A DNA stretch of 64,000 nt from Streptomyces sp. 135 (GTDB lineage: Bacteria; Actinomycetota; Actinomycetes; Streptomycetales; Streptomycetaceae), in NCBI RefSeq assembly GCF_020026305.1, contig NZ_CP075691.1, positions 1,984,001 through 2,048,000 of the forward strand, in the 5' to 3' direction. The position numbers and the translations under genes are program-made. The number at the start of each line of letters is the position of its first letter. Positions within the stretch are counted from its first letter, which is position 1. Of this stretch, positions 52,282 through 64,000 are shown piece after piece. The notes under the pieces were generated by a model, which did no database searches, was not told the origin of the DNA, and worked only from the letters and a program-made list of their open reading frames with translations.

Positions 52282-53057
52282 CCGGGGCCCCGCAGCTCGT
52301 CGTCCACCGCGACAAGGAGCTGATGGCACGGGCCGCGGCGGCCCGTCTCATCACGAAGATCGTCGACGCGCAGTCCGCGAGGGGCTACGCGTCGGTGGTC
52401 CTCACCGGCGGCCGCAACGGCAACGGCCTGCTGGCGGCGCTCGCCGCCTCCCCGGCCCGGGACGCGGTCGACTGGTCGCGCCTCGACCTGTGGTGGGGCG
52501 ACGAGCGCTTCCTGCCGGACGGTGACGCGGAGCGCAACTACACCCAGGCCCGCGCGGCGCTGCTCGACTCGGTGCCGGTCAACCCGGCGCGGGTGCACCC
52601 GATGCCCGCCTCGGACGGCCCCTACGAGGTGGACGCCGCCGCCGAGGTCTACGCCGCCGAACTCGCCGCCGCCGCGCGCCCGGAGGACCACGGCCAGGTG
52701 CCGGCCTTCGACGTCCTGATGCTCGGCGTCGGCCCGGACACGCATGTCGCCTCGCTCTTCCCGGAGCACCCGGCGGTGCGCGAGACGGAGCGCTCGGTGG
52801 TCGGCGTGCACGGTGCGCCGAAGCCCCCGCCGACCCGCATCTCCCTGACGCTCCCGGCGATCAGGGCGGCGCGCGAGGTGTGGCTGCTGGCCGCGGGCGA
52901 GGACAAGGCGGGGGCCGCGGCCATCGCCCTGTCCGGAGCGGGCGAGGTGCAGGCCCCCGCGGCCGGCGCCCGAGGCCGCTCGCGCACGCTGTGGCTGCTG
53001 GACGCGGCGGCGGCCTCGCAGCTCCCTCCGGAGCTGTATCCGCCGGCTGTGGCCTAG
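52278..53057 (+). CDS. pgl: 6-phosphogluconolactonase
   Basis: A 259-residue NagB-fold hydrolase, also known as DevB. VVLTGGRNGNGLLAALAASP and LWWGDERFLPDGDAERNY, the latter with catalytic His-type region replaced by DER in this family, are characteristic, with LGVGPDTHVASLFPEHPA downstream. It opens the lactone made by Zwf. The GTG overlaps the opcA stop. The gene ends 21 bp before a strong terminator. Confidence 0.95.
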   Translation: MTGAPQLVVHRDKELMARAAAARLITKIVDAQSARGYASVVLTGGRNGNGLLAALAASPARDAVDWSRLDLWWGDERFLPDGDAERNYTQARAALLDSVPVNPARVHPMPASDGPYEVDAAAEVYAAELAAAARPEDHGQVPAFDVLMLGVGPDTHVASLFPEHPAVRETERSVVGVHGAPKPPPTRISLTLPAIRAAREVWLLAAGEDKAGAAAIALSGAGEVQAPAAGARGRSRTLWLLDAAAASQLPPELYPPAVA

Positions 53058-53078
53058 CCGCCGGTTCGTCGTACGTGT

Positions 53079-53110
53079 AAGGGCCCCGCACCGACCGGTG
53101 CGGGGCCCTT
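53079..53110. terminator. Bidirectional terminator after pgl
   Basis: A perfect 15-bp stem AAGGGCCCCGCACCG (53079-53093) with CGGTGCGGGGCCCTT (53096-53110) and a 2-nt centre. The stop codon of the opposing gene (53109-53111) lies partly inside its right arm. It ends the tkt operon and the DUF2087 gene. Confidence 0.95.
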
Positions 53111-53597
53111 AGGCGTGGGCGTGGACGCGGCGGTAGCTGCTGCCGTCCCGCTCTCGCACCAGCAGGCCGTCGGAGACGCAGTACCGGCGCAGCGCCGAGG
53201 TGTCGTCGTGCACGGTGCGGAACGCGTCGTTGACCTCGCGCTCGCTGTAGGCGCGGTCGGCGTCGAAGAGGGTGTCCGTGAGGTGGACGAGGAGTTCGTG
53301 GCGTACGACGGGGCGTACGGGGATGGCCGTGAGGCGGCCGTGCGCGAAGAAGCCGGTGAGGCGGCGCGGCACGGTGGGATGGGCGTCGAGGGCCCCCGGC
53401 GCCCGCCGGAAGACGGCCGGGTCGGCCCGCAGCGATCCGTCGGGCAGCCGCTCCACGAGCCCGGTGGCGAGCAGCCGGCCCAGGTGTTTGCGGGCGGTGG
53501 CGGAGTCGGCCTCGCGCGGCGGCAGGTCGTCGAGGACGATGCGCGCGTACAGCCGCAGTCTCTCGGGGTCGGCGAGCGCGGCGAGCAGCTGGTCCAT
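53109..53597 (-). CDS. DUF2087 domain protein
   Basis: A 162-residue protein. The first 80 residues form a winged-helix-like part (QLLAALADPERLRLYARIVL and KHLGRLLATGLVERLPDG, typical ArsR-like). The C-terminal half is DUF2087: FFAHGRLTAIPVRPVVRHEL and YSEREVNDAFRTVHDDTSAL. This arrangement suggests a transcriptional regulator with an unknown effector. GGGAGGG precedes the ATG. The stop lies within the shared terminator. pgi follows upstream on the same strand with an 87-bp gap. Confidence 0.85.
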   Translation of the reverse strand: MDQLLAALADPERLRLYARIVLDDLPPREADSATARKHLGRLLATGLVERLPDGSLRADPAVFRRAPGALDAHPTVPRRLTGFFAHGRLTAIPVRPVVRHELLVHLTDTLFDADRAYSEREVNDAFRTVHDDTSALRRYCVSDGLLVRERDGSSYRRVHAHA

Positions 53598-53684
53598 GAC
53601 GGGGTCCCTCCCGGCGGGTGACAGAGCCGAAGCAGTGTCACCCGCCGGGCCTTGGGAACGCATCCGATTAACGCCCCGTGCGGC

Positions 53685-55337
53685 TCAACGGCCGCGCAGA
53701 TCCCGGTACTTGGCGACGAGGGCCGTCGTCGATCCGTCCAGGTCGGGCACCTCGGCGCCCTCGGTGAGGGCGGGCTCGACGCGCTTGGCGAGGACCTTGC
53801 CGAGCTCGACGCCCCACTGGTCGAAGGAGTCGATGTTCCACACGGCGCCCTGGACGAACACCTTGTGTTCGTAGAGCGCGATGAGCTGGCCGAGGACGGA
53901 GGGGGTCAGCTCCTTGGCGAGGATCGTCGTCGTCGGATGGTTGCCCTTGAACGTCTTGTGCGGGACGAGCTCTTCGGCGACGCCCTCGGCGCGCACCTCG
54001 TCGGGCGTCTTGCCGAACGCCAACGCCTGCGTCTGCGCGAAGAAGTTGGCCATCAGCAGGTCGTGCTGGGCGATCAGGCCGGGCAGCAGATCGGCGACCG
54101 GCCGGGCGAAGCCGATGAAGTCCGCCGGGATCAACTTGGTGCCCTGGTGGATGAGTTGGTAGTAGGCGTGCTGGCCGTTGGTGCCGGGCGTGCCCCACAC
54201 CACCGGGCCGGTCTGCCAGTCGACCTCCTGGCCTGCCCGGTCGACGTACTTGCCGTTGGACTCCATGTCCAGCTGCTGGAGGTAGGCGGTGAACTTGGAG
54301 AGGTAGTGCGAGTACGGCAGGACCGCGTGCGACTGCGCGTCGTGGAAGTTGCCGTACCAGATGCCCAACAGGCCCAGCAGCAACGGCACGTTGGACTCGG
54401 CGGGCGCGGTGCGGAAGTGCTCGTCGACGAGGTGGAAGCCGTCGAGCATCTCGCGGAAGCGGTCGGGCCCGATGGCGATCATCAGGGAGAGACCGATCGC
54501 CGAGTCGTAGGAGTAACGGCCGCCGACCCAGTCCCAGAACTCGAACATGTTGGCGGTGTCGATGCCGAAGTCCGAGACCTTCTCGGCGTTCGTCGACAGG
54601 GCCACGAAGTGCTTGGCGACCGCGTCCTGACCCGCCTTCAGCTCGGTCAGCAGCCAGTCGCGCGCCGACGTGGCGTTCGTGATCGTCTCGATGGTGGTGA
54701 ACGTCTTCGAGGCGATGATGAACAGCGTCTCGGCGGCGTCCAGGTCCCGCACGGCCTCGTGCAGGTCCGCACCGTCCACGTTCGACACGAAGCGGACCGT
54801 GAGGTCGCGGTCGGTGAAGGCCCGCAGCGCCTCGTACGCCATGGCGGGGCCGAGGTCGGAGCCGCCGATGCCGATGTTGACGACGTTCTTGATGCGCTTG
54901 CCGGTGTGGCCGGTCCACTCGCCGGAGCGGACCTTCTGGGAGAAGGCGCTCATCTTGTCGAGGACGGCGTGCACCGCCGGTACGACGTTCTCGCCGTCGA
55001 CCTCGATGACGGCGTCGCGGGGGGCGCGCAGCGCGGTGTGCAGGACGGCGCGGTCCTCGGTGGTGTTGATCTTCTCGCCGCGGAACATGGCGTCGCGCAG
55101 CCCGAAGACGTCGGTGGCGGCGGCCAGCTCGCGCAGCAGCGTCAGCGTCTCCTCGGTGATGAGGTGCTTGGAGTAGTCGATGTGCAGGTCACCGACCTGG
55201 AGGGTGTACGCCGTGCCGCGCGTGGGATCCGCGGCGAACAGCTCGCGCAGCTGCACCTCCCCGAGCTTCTCGCGGTGACGGGCGAGCGCCGTCCACTCGG
55301 GCGTCTGATTGAGCCTGGCGCGGCTTTCTGCGTTCAT
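53685..55337 (-). CDS. pgi: Glucose-6-phosphate isomerase
   Basis: A 550-residue PGI joining glycolysis and the pentose-phosphate pathway. Motifs: [40 protein letters not shown], the catalytic Glu in [20 protein letters not shown] and the His of [14 protein letters not shown]. It is full length. The start ATG follows GAAGG at a long distance. It is alone between terminator-like sequences at 55466-55494 and the DUF2087 gene. A shared role with the facing tkt operon is obvious. Confidence 0.97.
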   Translation of the reverse strand: MNAESRARLNQTPEWTALARHREKLGEVQLRELFAADPTRGTAYTLQVGDLHIDYSKHLITEETLTLLRELAAATDVFGLRDAMFRGEKINTTEDRAVLHTALRAPRDAVIEVDGENVVPAVHAVLDKMSAFSQKVRSGEWTGHTGKRIKNVVNIGIGGSDLGPAMAYEALRAFTDRDLTVRFVSNVDGADLHEAVRDLDAAETLFIIASKTFTTIETITNATSARDWLLTELKAGQDAVAKHFVALSTNAEKVSDFGIDTANMFEFWDWVGGRYSYDSAIGLSLMIAIGPDRFREMLDGFHLVDEHFRTAPAESNVPLLLGLLGIWYGNFHDAQSHAVLPYSHYLSKFTAYLQQLDMESNGKYVDRAGQEVDWQTGPVVWGTPGTNGQHAYYQLIHQGTKLIPADFIGFARPVADLLPGLIAQHDLLMANFFAQTQALAFGKTPDEVRAEGVAEELVPHKTFKGNHPTTTILAKELTPSVLGQLIALYEHKVFVQGAVWNIDSFDQWGVELGKVLAKRVEPALTEGAEVPDLDGSTTALVAKYRDLRGR

Positions 55338-55465
55338 CTCGGACTTCAGCCTTCTTTCGTACCTGCGTACGTACCTTGCCCCGCTGCACTGTCCAACCTA
55401 ATGGATCAGCGGGCGGTATGAGATATCTGGAGCCGTCTGTCCGCACACGTACCGAAACAAGAAAC

Positions 55466-55494
55466 CGGCCGGACACCTTTCCGGTGCCCGGCCG
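55466..55494 (-). terminator. Terminator of the RbpA-family gene
   Basis: CGGCCGGACACC (55466-55477) pairs with GGTGCCCGGCCG (55483-55494) with one mismatch and a 5-nt loop. It lies 12 bp beyond the stop of the RbpA-family gene on the reverse strand, before pgi. Confidence 0.8.
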
Positions 55495-55505
55495 ATCGCC
55501 AAGTC

Positions 55506-55841
55506 TCAGATCTCGCCCCGCAGTTTGGCGAGCGCCTCCGCGAGGATCGCCTCGCCGTCCGCGTCGCTGCGCCGTTCACGTACGTACGCCAGGTGCGTCT
55601 TGTACGGCTCGGTGCGCGGCGGGTCCGGGGGGTTGTCCCGGTCCTGTCCGGCAGGGAAGCCGCAGCGGGGACAGTCCCACGTATCGGGGACCTGCGCGTC
55701 GCTGGCGAAGCTCGGCTGCGTCTCGTGCCCGTTGGAGCACCAGAAGGAGATGCGCAGTCGCGGCGCGGACTCACCGCGCTCGGCCTCGCCCATCGGCCCC
55801 GCCCCGACCCGACTTCCTCGGATCGCGTTGCCACTTGCCAC
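55506..55841 (-). CDS. RNA polymerase-binding protein, RbpA family (RbpB-like)
   Basis: A 111-residue RbpA-family protein. The N-terminal tail is MASGNAIRGSRVGAGPMGEA. The core has FWCSNGHETQPSF and WDCPRCGFPAGQ, a zinc-type Cys pair of pairs. The C-terminal helix AYVRERRSDADGEAILAEAL is the sigma-interacting segment. RbpA binds the sigma-A group and RNA polymerase and steadies open complexes. The sequence differs much from the main Streptomyces RbpA and fits its paralogue RbpB. GTG start with AGGGAG upstream. Confidence 0.85.
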   Translation of the reverse strand: MASGNAIRGSRVGAGPMGEAERGESAPRLRISFWCSNGHETQPSFASDAQVPDTWDCPRCGFPAGQDRDNPPDPPRTEPYKTHLAYVRERRSDADGEAILAEALAKLRGEI

Positions 55842-56000
55842 GGTCGTAACTCCCTGCGTGATGGTGCTGCTGCGGGCGCCTCAGTTTACGTAAGGCCCAA
55901 CGCGCGTCCAGTGTGCGGAGTTACACCCCACCCCCGGACGCAAGCCCCATGATAAGCCGCACACGCGGACTCGCACCGGACAAGCGAGCAGTGCCTGGCG

Positions 56001-56237
56001 CTAGTTGTTCGCCTTCATCAGCAGGCCCAGCGCCACAATGCACGCGAACCACAGCAGACCGACCACGACCGTGATGCGGTCGAGGTTGCGCTCGGCGACG
56101 GAGGAGCCACCGACGGACGACTGCATGCCGCCACCGAACATGTCGGAGAGACCGCCGCCCTTGCCCTTGTGCATCAGCACCAGCAGCATCATCAGAGCGC
56201 TGAAGACGATGAGGGCGATCGAGAACCCCATAACCAC
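56001..56237 (-). CDS. secG: Preprotein translocase subunit SecG
   Basis: A 78-residue two-helix membrane subunit. FSIALIVFSALMMLLVLMHK then GKGGGLSDMFGGGM and VVGLLWFACIVALGLLMKAN are the SecG pattern. It aids SecYEG export. GTG 56237 has GAGGAAG upstream; ATG 56231 is an alternative. Between tpiA and secG is a gap of 118 bp. Linkage of secG to the gap-pgk-tpi group is conserved in many Gram-positive bacteria. Confidence 0.94.
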   Translation of the reverse strand: MVMGFSIALIVFSALMMLLVLMHKGKGGGLSDMFGGGMQSSVGGSSVAERNLDRITVVVGLLWFACIVALGLLMKANN

Positions 56238-56355
56238 GGCTGGACCAACTTCCTCGGATCTGAATCGACTCTGTATCGACGACGGGGGCCGGAGCCTCGG
56301 TGACCGAGGCCGCCCGGCCCCCGCAAGGGTACGACGTAATGCCGCTACCGCATAC

Positions 56356-57132
56356 TCACTGGTCGCGGAAGCGGACGATCTTGACGAACTCCTCCGAGTC
56401 GAGCGCGGCGCCGCCCACCAGGGCACCGTCGACGTCCGGCTGGGCCATGATCGCGGCGACGTTCCCGGACTTCACCGAGCCGCCGTACTGGATGCGCACC
56501 TTGTCGGCGAGCTCCTGGGAGTACAGCTCGGCGAGGCGGACGCGGATCGCGCCGCAGACCTCCTGCGCGTCCTCAGGGGTGGCGACCTCGCCGGTGCCGA
56601 TCGCCCAGACGGGCTCGTAGGCGATCACGACGGACTCGGCCTGCTCGGCCGGGATGTCCTTGAGGCCGCCGTCGACCTGGTTCAGCGTGTACTGGACCTG
56701 CTGGCCCGCCTTGCGGATCTCCAGGCCCTCGCCGACGCAGAGGATCGGGGTCAGACCGTGCTTGTAGGCGGCCTTCACCTTGGCGTTGCAGATCTGGTCG
56801 GTCTCGTTGTGGTACTGGCGGCGCTCGGAGTGGCCCACGGCGACGTAGGTGCACTTCAGCTTGGCCAGCATCGAGCCCGAGATCTCGCCGGTGTAGGCAC
56901 CGGAGTCCTGCGCCGAGATGTCCTGGGCGCCGTACTTGATCTTGAGCTTGTCGCCGTCGACCAGGGTCTGCACGGAGCGCAGGTCGGTGAAGGGCGGCAG
57001 GACGGCGACCTCGCAGGCCTCGTAGTCCTTGTCCGCCAGGGCGAAGGCGAGCTTCTGGACGTGGGCGATGGCCTCGAGGTGGTTGAGGTTCATCTTCCAG
57101 TTGCCCGCCATCAGCGGGGTACGCGTAGTCAT
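56356..57132 (-). CDS. tpiA: Triosephosphate isomerase
   Basis: A 258-residue TIM barrel. The substrate lysine is in [12 protein letters not shown], the catalytic His in [17 protein letters not shown], the catalytic Glu in [13 protein letters not shown], and the phosphate loop in [14 protein letters not shown]. It interconverts DHAP and glyceraldehyde 3-phosphate. It follows pgk by 6 bp, so the two share a transcript. Confidence 0.98.
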   Translation of the reverse strand: MTTRTPLMAGNWKMNLNHLEAIAHVQKLAFALADKDYEACEVAVLPPFTDLRSVQTLVDGDKLKIKYGAQDISAQDSGAYTGEISGSMLAKLKCTYVAVGHSERRQYHNETDQICNAKVKAAYKHGLTPILCVGEGLEIRKAGQQVQYTLNQVDGGLKDIPAEQAESVVIAYEPVWAIGTGEVATPEDAQEVCGAIRVRLAELYSQELADKVRIQYGGSVKSGNVAAIMAQPDVDGALVGGAALDSEEFVKIVRFRDQ

Positions 57133-57138
57133 CAGGTG

Positions 57139-58350
57139 TCAGTTCTCCAGTGCCGCGAGGCCGGGGAGCGTCTTGCCCTCGAGGTACTCGAGGGAGGCGC
57201 CGCCACCGGTGGAAATGTGGCCGAATGCGTTCTCGTCGAAGCCCAGGGTCCGCACGGCGGCGGCGCTGTCGCCACCGCCGACGACCGTGAAGGCCGAGGT
57301 GTCGAGGAGCGCCCGGGCGACCGCCTTGGTGCCCTCGGCGTAGTCGGGGTGCTCGAAGACGCCCATCGGACCGTTCCAGAAGACGGTGGCCGCGTCGGCG
57401 AGCTTCGAGGCGTAGAGCTTACGGGTCTCGGGGCCGATGTCGAGACCCTCCTGGTCGGCCGGGATGGCGTCCGCGGCGACCGTGGTCGGGTTGGCCGGGG
57501 CCTTGGTCTTCAGGTCCGGGAAGTCCGGCGAGACCAGCACGTCGACGGGGAGGACGAACTCGACGCCCTTCGCCTCGGCCCGCTCCATGTACTCCTTCAC
57601 CGCCGGGATCTGGTCCTCCTGGAGGAGGGAGATGCCGACCTCGTGGCCCTGGGCCTTGAGGAAGGTGTAGGCCATGCCGCCGCCGATGAGGATGCGGTCG
57701 GCCTTCTCCAGGAGGTGGTCGATCACGCCGAGCTTGTCGGAGACCTTGGCGCCGCCGAGGACCACGGCGTAGGGCCGCTTGACGTCGTCGGTGAGCTTCT
57801 TCAGGACGCCGACCTCGGTGGCGATGAGGTAGCCGGCGTAGTGCGGCAGCTTGGCCGGGAGGTCGTACACGGAGGCGTGCTTGCGGTGCACGGCACCGAA
57901 GCCGTCACCCACGTACACGTCCGCGAGGGCCGCGAGCCGCTCGGCGAACTCGGCGCGCTCGGCGTCGTCCTTGCTCGTCTCGCCCGCGTTGAAGCGGAGG
58001 TTCTCGATGACGGCGACCTGGCCGGGCTCCAGGCCGTCCACCGCGTCGTGCGCGGCGGGACCCACGGTGTCCTGCGCGAACGCGACGGGCGCGCCGAGAA
58101 GCTCCCCGAGCCGCTCGGCGGCGGGAAGCAGCGAGAAGGCCGGGTCCGGGGCGCCCTTGGGGCGGCCCAGGTGCGAGGCGACGACGACCTTGGCGCCCGC
58201 TTCGGCGAGGGCCTTGACCGTCGGCAGGACGGCGCGGATGCGGCCGTCGTCGGTGATGGTGCCGTCGGCGAGCGGCACGTTGAGGTCGGCGCGGACGAAC
58301 ACCCGCTTGCCGTTGACCCCTTCGGCGAGAAGTGCGTCGATCGTCTTCAC
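57139..58350 (-). CDS. pgk: Phosphoglycerate kinase
   Basis: A 403-residue two-domain kinase. N-terminal RVFVRADLNVPLADG and SHLGRPKGAPDPAFSLLPAA bind 3-phosphoglycerate; C-terminal ADRILIGGGMAYTFLKAQGH, FWNGPMGVFEHPDYAEGTKA and VVGGGDSAAAVR bind nucleotide. The start is GTG with AAGGAG 8 nt upstream. It follows gap by a 106-bp spacer containing a hairpin (58387-58428). It precedes tpiA. Confidence 0.98.
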   Translation of the reverse strand: MKTIDALLAEGVNGKRVFVRADLNVPLADGTITDDGRIRAVLPTVKALAEAGAKVVVASHLGRPKGAPDPAFSLLPAAERLGELLGAPVAFAQDTVGPAAHDAVDGLEPGQVAVIENLRFNAGETSKDDAERAEFAERLAALADVYVGDGFGAVHRKHASVYDLPAKLPHYAGYLIATEVGVLKKLTDDVKRPYAVVLGGAKVSDKLGVIDHLLEKADRILIGGGMAYTFLKAQGHEVGISLLQEDQIPAVKEYMERAEAKGVEFVLPVDVLVSPDFPDLKTKAPANPTTVAADAIPADQEGLDIGPETRKLYASKLADAATVFWNGPMGVFEHPDYAEGTKAVARALLDTSAFTVVGGGDSAAAVRTLGFDENAFGHISTGGGASLEYLEGKTLPGLAALEN

Positions 58351-58386
58351 TGCTTGGACTCCTTGGGAGGGCTGGGCTGACGCGCG

Positions 58387-58428
58387 ACAGGGCCCGTCCG
58401 GCGCGGCGTTGCGCGGGACAGGCCCTGT
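58387..58428 (-). promoter_or_regulatory. Intercistronic hairpin between gap and pgk
   Basis: ACAGGGCCCGTCC pairs with GGGACAGGCCCTGT (one G-U/mismatch) around a GC-rich loop. It starts 28 bp after the gap stop, within the operon. It could partly terminate transcription or protect gap mRNA from decay, explaining higher GAPDH levels. Confidence 0.7.
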
Positions 58429-58456
58429 GCTCACATCGAGATGCCTGCTCTGGATA

Positions 58457-62616
<4,160 letters not shown>

Positions 62617-62721
62617 GAGCCCCCCTTGCGGTTGTCCGGCACAGATGTGCGGGATGCCAGGCTCGTGACAGTGCATGATCAAGTCAATACAGCGGGTGAA
62701 GGTGCGCGGGGTGGGCACGGA

Positions 62722-62757
62722 AAAGCCGCCGACGCCCCGTGGGGCGTCGGCGGCTTT
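62722..62757 (-). terminator. Terminator after whiA
   Basis: A perfect 17-bp stem AAAGCCGCCGACGCCCC (62722-62738) with GGGGCGTCGGCGGCTTT (62741-62757) and a 2-nt centre. It lies 55 bp beyond the whiA stop and ends with As on the reading strand's 3' side, an intrinsic terminator. Confidence 0.95.
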
Positions 62758-62783
62758 CGGTACGTCGCGAGGATCGGACCCGT

Positions 62784-62823
62784 GAGATCAGACCGCCATA
62801 CGTACGCGAGATCAGACCGCCAT
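62784..62823. repeat. 16-bp direct duplication at the whiA 3' end
   Basis: GAGATCAGACCGCCAT occurs at 62784-62799 and again at 62808-62823. The second copy contains the whiA stop codon and last codons (MAV-stop); the first is an extra copy downstream. It looks like a recent tandem duplication of the gene end. Confidence 0.8.
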
Positions 62824-63801
62824 GTTGTCGGCGAGCTCCTCGGTCAGATTGGACTCCGTGCCGGGGATGCCCAGGTCCTGGGCCCGCTTGTCGGCCATGG
62901 CCAGCAGCCGGCGGATGCGGCCCGCGACGGCGTCCTTGGTCAGCGGCGGGTCGGCGAGGGCACCCAGCTCCTCCAGGGAGGCCTGCTTGTGCTCCATGCG
63001 CAGCCGTCCGGCCGCCGCCAGGTGTTCGGGCACCTCGTCACCGAGGATCTCCAGGGCGCGCTGCACACGGGCGCCCGCGGCGACGGCCGCGCGGGCCGAG
63101 CGGCGCAGGTTCGCGTCGTCGAAGTTGGCCAGGCGGTTGGCGGTGGCGCGCACCTCGCGCCGCATCCGCCGCTCCTCCCAGGCCAGCACCGACTCGTGGG
63201 CCCCGAGGCGGGTGAGCAGGGCGCCGATCGCGTCCCCGTCGCGTACGACGACCCGGTCCACGCCCCGCACCTCGCGCGCCTTGCCCGCGATCTGGAGTCT
63301 GCGCGCGGCGCCGACGAGGGCGAGCGCGGCCTCCGGCCCCGGGCAGGTGACCTCCAGGGAGGACGAGCGGCCCGGCTCGGTGAGCGAGCCGTGGGCGAGG
63401 AACGCCCCGCGCCAGGCCGCCTCGGCGTCGCAGGTGGCCCCCGAGACCACCTGCGGCGGCAGACCACGGATGGGGCGTCCGCGGCCGTCCACGAGGCCCG
63501 TCTGGCGGGCCAGCTGATCGCCGCCCGCGACCACCCGGACGACGTAGCGCGAGCCGCGCCGCAGGCCGCCGGGGGCCATCACGATCAGCTCCGAGCTGTG
63601 CCCGAAGATCTCCAGGATGTCCCGCTTCAGGCGGCGTGCCGCCATCGCGGTGTCCAGCTCCGCCTCGATCACGATGCGGCCGCTCACCAGGTGAAGGCCG
63701 CCCGCGAACCGCAGGATCGCCGAGACCTCTGCCTTCCTGCAGCAGGTCCGGGTGACGGGGAGCCGGGAGATCTCGTCCTTCACCGCTGCCGTCATCGCCA
63801 T
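62812..63801 (-). CDS. whiA: Sporulation regulator WhiA
   Basis: A 329-residue WhiA with the N-terminal LAGLIDADG-like domain ([40 protein letters not shown]) and the C-terminal sigma-4-like helix-turn-helix, [20 protein letters not shown] then [20 protein letters not shown]. WhiA with WhiB controls the start of sporulation septation in Streptomyces. ATG 63801 has AAGGA upstream within yvcK; the two overlap by 10 bp. Downstream is the strong terminator. Confidence 0.97.
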   Translation of the reverse strand: MAMTAAVKDEISRLPVTRTCCRKAEVSAILRFAGGLHLVSGRIVIEAELDTAMAARRLKRDILEIFGHSSELIVMAPGGLRRGSRYVVRVVAGGDQLARQTGLVDGRGRPIRGLPPQVVSGATCDAEAAWRGAFLAHGSLTEPGRSSSLEVTCPGPEAALALVGAARRLQIAGKAREVRGVDRVVVRDGDAIGALLTRLGAHESVLAWEERRMRREVRATANRLANFDDANLRRSARAAVAAGARVQRALEILGDEVPEHLAAAGRLRMEHKQASLEELGALADPPLTKDAVAGRIRRLLAMADKRAQDLGIPGTESNLTEELADNMAV

Positions 63802-64000
63802 GGGCCGATCCTTCCATGCATCCGAAAAATACGGTCGTACGCGGCTGCCAGGAGCTCCGGATCGTGCCTCGGAGTTCCGTCGGGCCGGGCCACCGGCGCC
63901 AGCTCGACCGTGGCACCGAGCCGCTTCGCGGCATCGGTCAGTGACTCACGGTCGGGCACGGCGGCCTCGTCGGCCAGCACCACGTCCAGGGCGAGTTTAG
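63792..64000 (-). CDS. YvcK-type gluconeogenesis factor, C-terminal fragment
   Basis: Only the last 68 codons are present; the gene continues beyond the right edge. The reading [20 protein letters not shown], then [20 protein letters not shown] and [15 protein letters not shown], is the end of actinobacterial YvcK/CofD-like proteins, which bind UDP-sugars and are encoded before whiA in most Gram-positive bacteria. The overlap with whiA supports a rapZ-yvcK-whiA operon. Identity rests on context and this segment only. Confidence 0.85.
   Translation of the reverse strand, partial: KLALDVVLADEAAVPDRESLTDAAKRLGATVELAPVARPDGTPRHDPELLAAAYDRIFRMHGRIGPWR

Overview
The window comes from a high-GC actinomycete, almost certainly a Streptomyces chromosome. 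Codons are strongly G/C-ended and GTG/TTG starts are common. The gene order suf - ctaA/ctaB - tkt/tal/zwf/opcA/pgl - pgi - secG/tpi/pgk/gap - whiA/yvcK is the core-chromosome order I know from streptomycetes. I see no rRNA, tRNA, CRISPR array, prophage or secondary-metabolite cluster.

Region 1 (1-18 kb) is mostly accessory metabolism. A PadR-regulated membrane operon (CPBP protein, PadR repressor, start of a HAAS-like protein) has a promoter overlapped by a palindromic operator. An MFS exporter and a secreted S37 tripeptidyl aminopeptidase converge. A divergent sugar-acid locus follows: uronate dehydrogenase on one side, 5-dehydro-4-deoxyglucarate dehydratase translationally coupled to a protein of unknown function on the other. 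Next come a DeoR regulator and a four-gene overlapping operon (binding protein, two permeases, zinc dehydrogenase) that looks like polyol uptake and oxidation. A two-domain TerD protein, a small Tudor-like protein, a degenerate frameshifted Ser/Thr kinase and a Tat-exported PhoX phosphatase complete the region. PhoX has a PHO-box-like element upstream and carries an in-frame insertion that looks like a dispersed palindromic repeat.

Region 2 (18-34 kb) holds conserved Streptomyces hypotheticals, a secreted nuclease gene with a damaged N-terminal part, and small enzyme-like proteins (SRPBCC, ABM-barrel, SGNH hydrolase). It also holds a coupled holin-like / LEA-like / DUF4235 membrane operon, a tiny gene coupled to a Cys-rich protein, a dapA paralogue, an ECF sigma factor with a membrane partner, dapD, and a TetR-SMR efflux pair with two operator copies.

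Region 3 (34-46 kb) carries the complete SUF iron-sulfur assembly operon sufR-B-D-ferredoxin-C-S-U-T. Its repressor start codon sits inside a sequence matching the published cyanobacterial SufR operator consensus. Then come an ABC exporter pair, heme A synthase (ctaA), an amidohydrolase, a small conserved protein and heme O synthase (ctaB).

Region 4 (46-64 kb) is central carbon metabolism. The tkt-tal-zwf-opcA-pgl operon (pentose phosphate pathway) faces, across a strong shared terminator, a reverse-strand series: a DUF2087 protein, pgi, an RbpA-family protein, secG, tpi, pgk and gap. A large secreted M14 carboxypeptidase follows, then whiA and the 3' end of yvcK. SUF clusters, heme A and pentose-phosphate NADPH together make this a housekeeping respiratory and redox neighbourhood.
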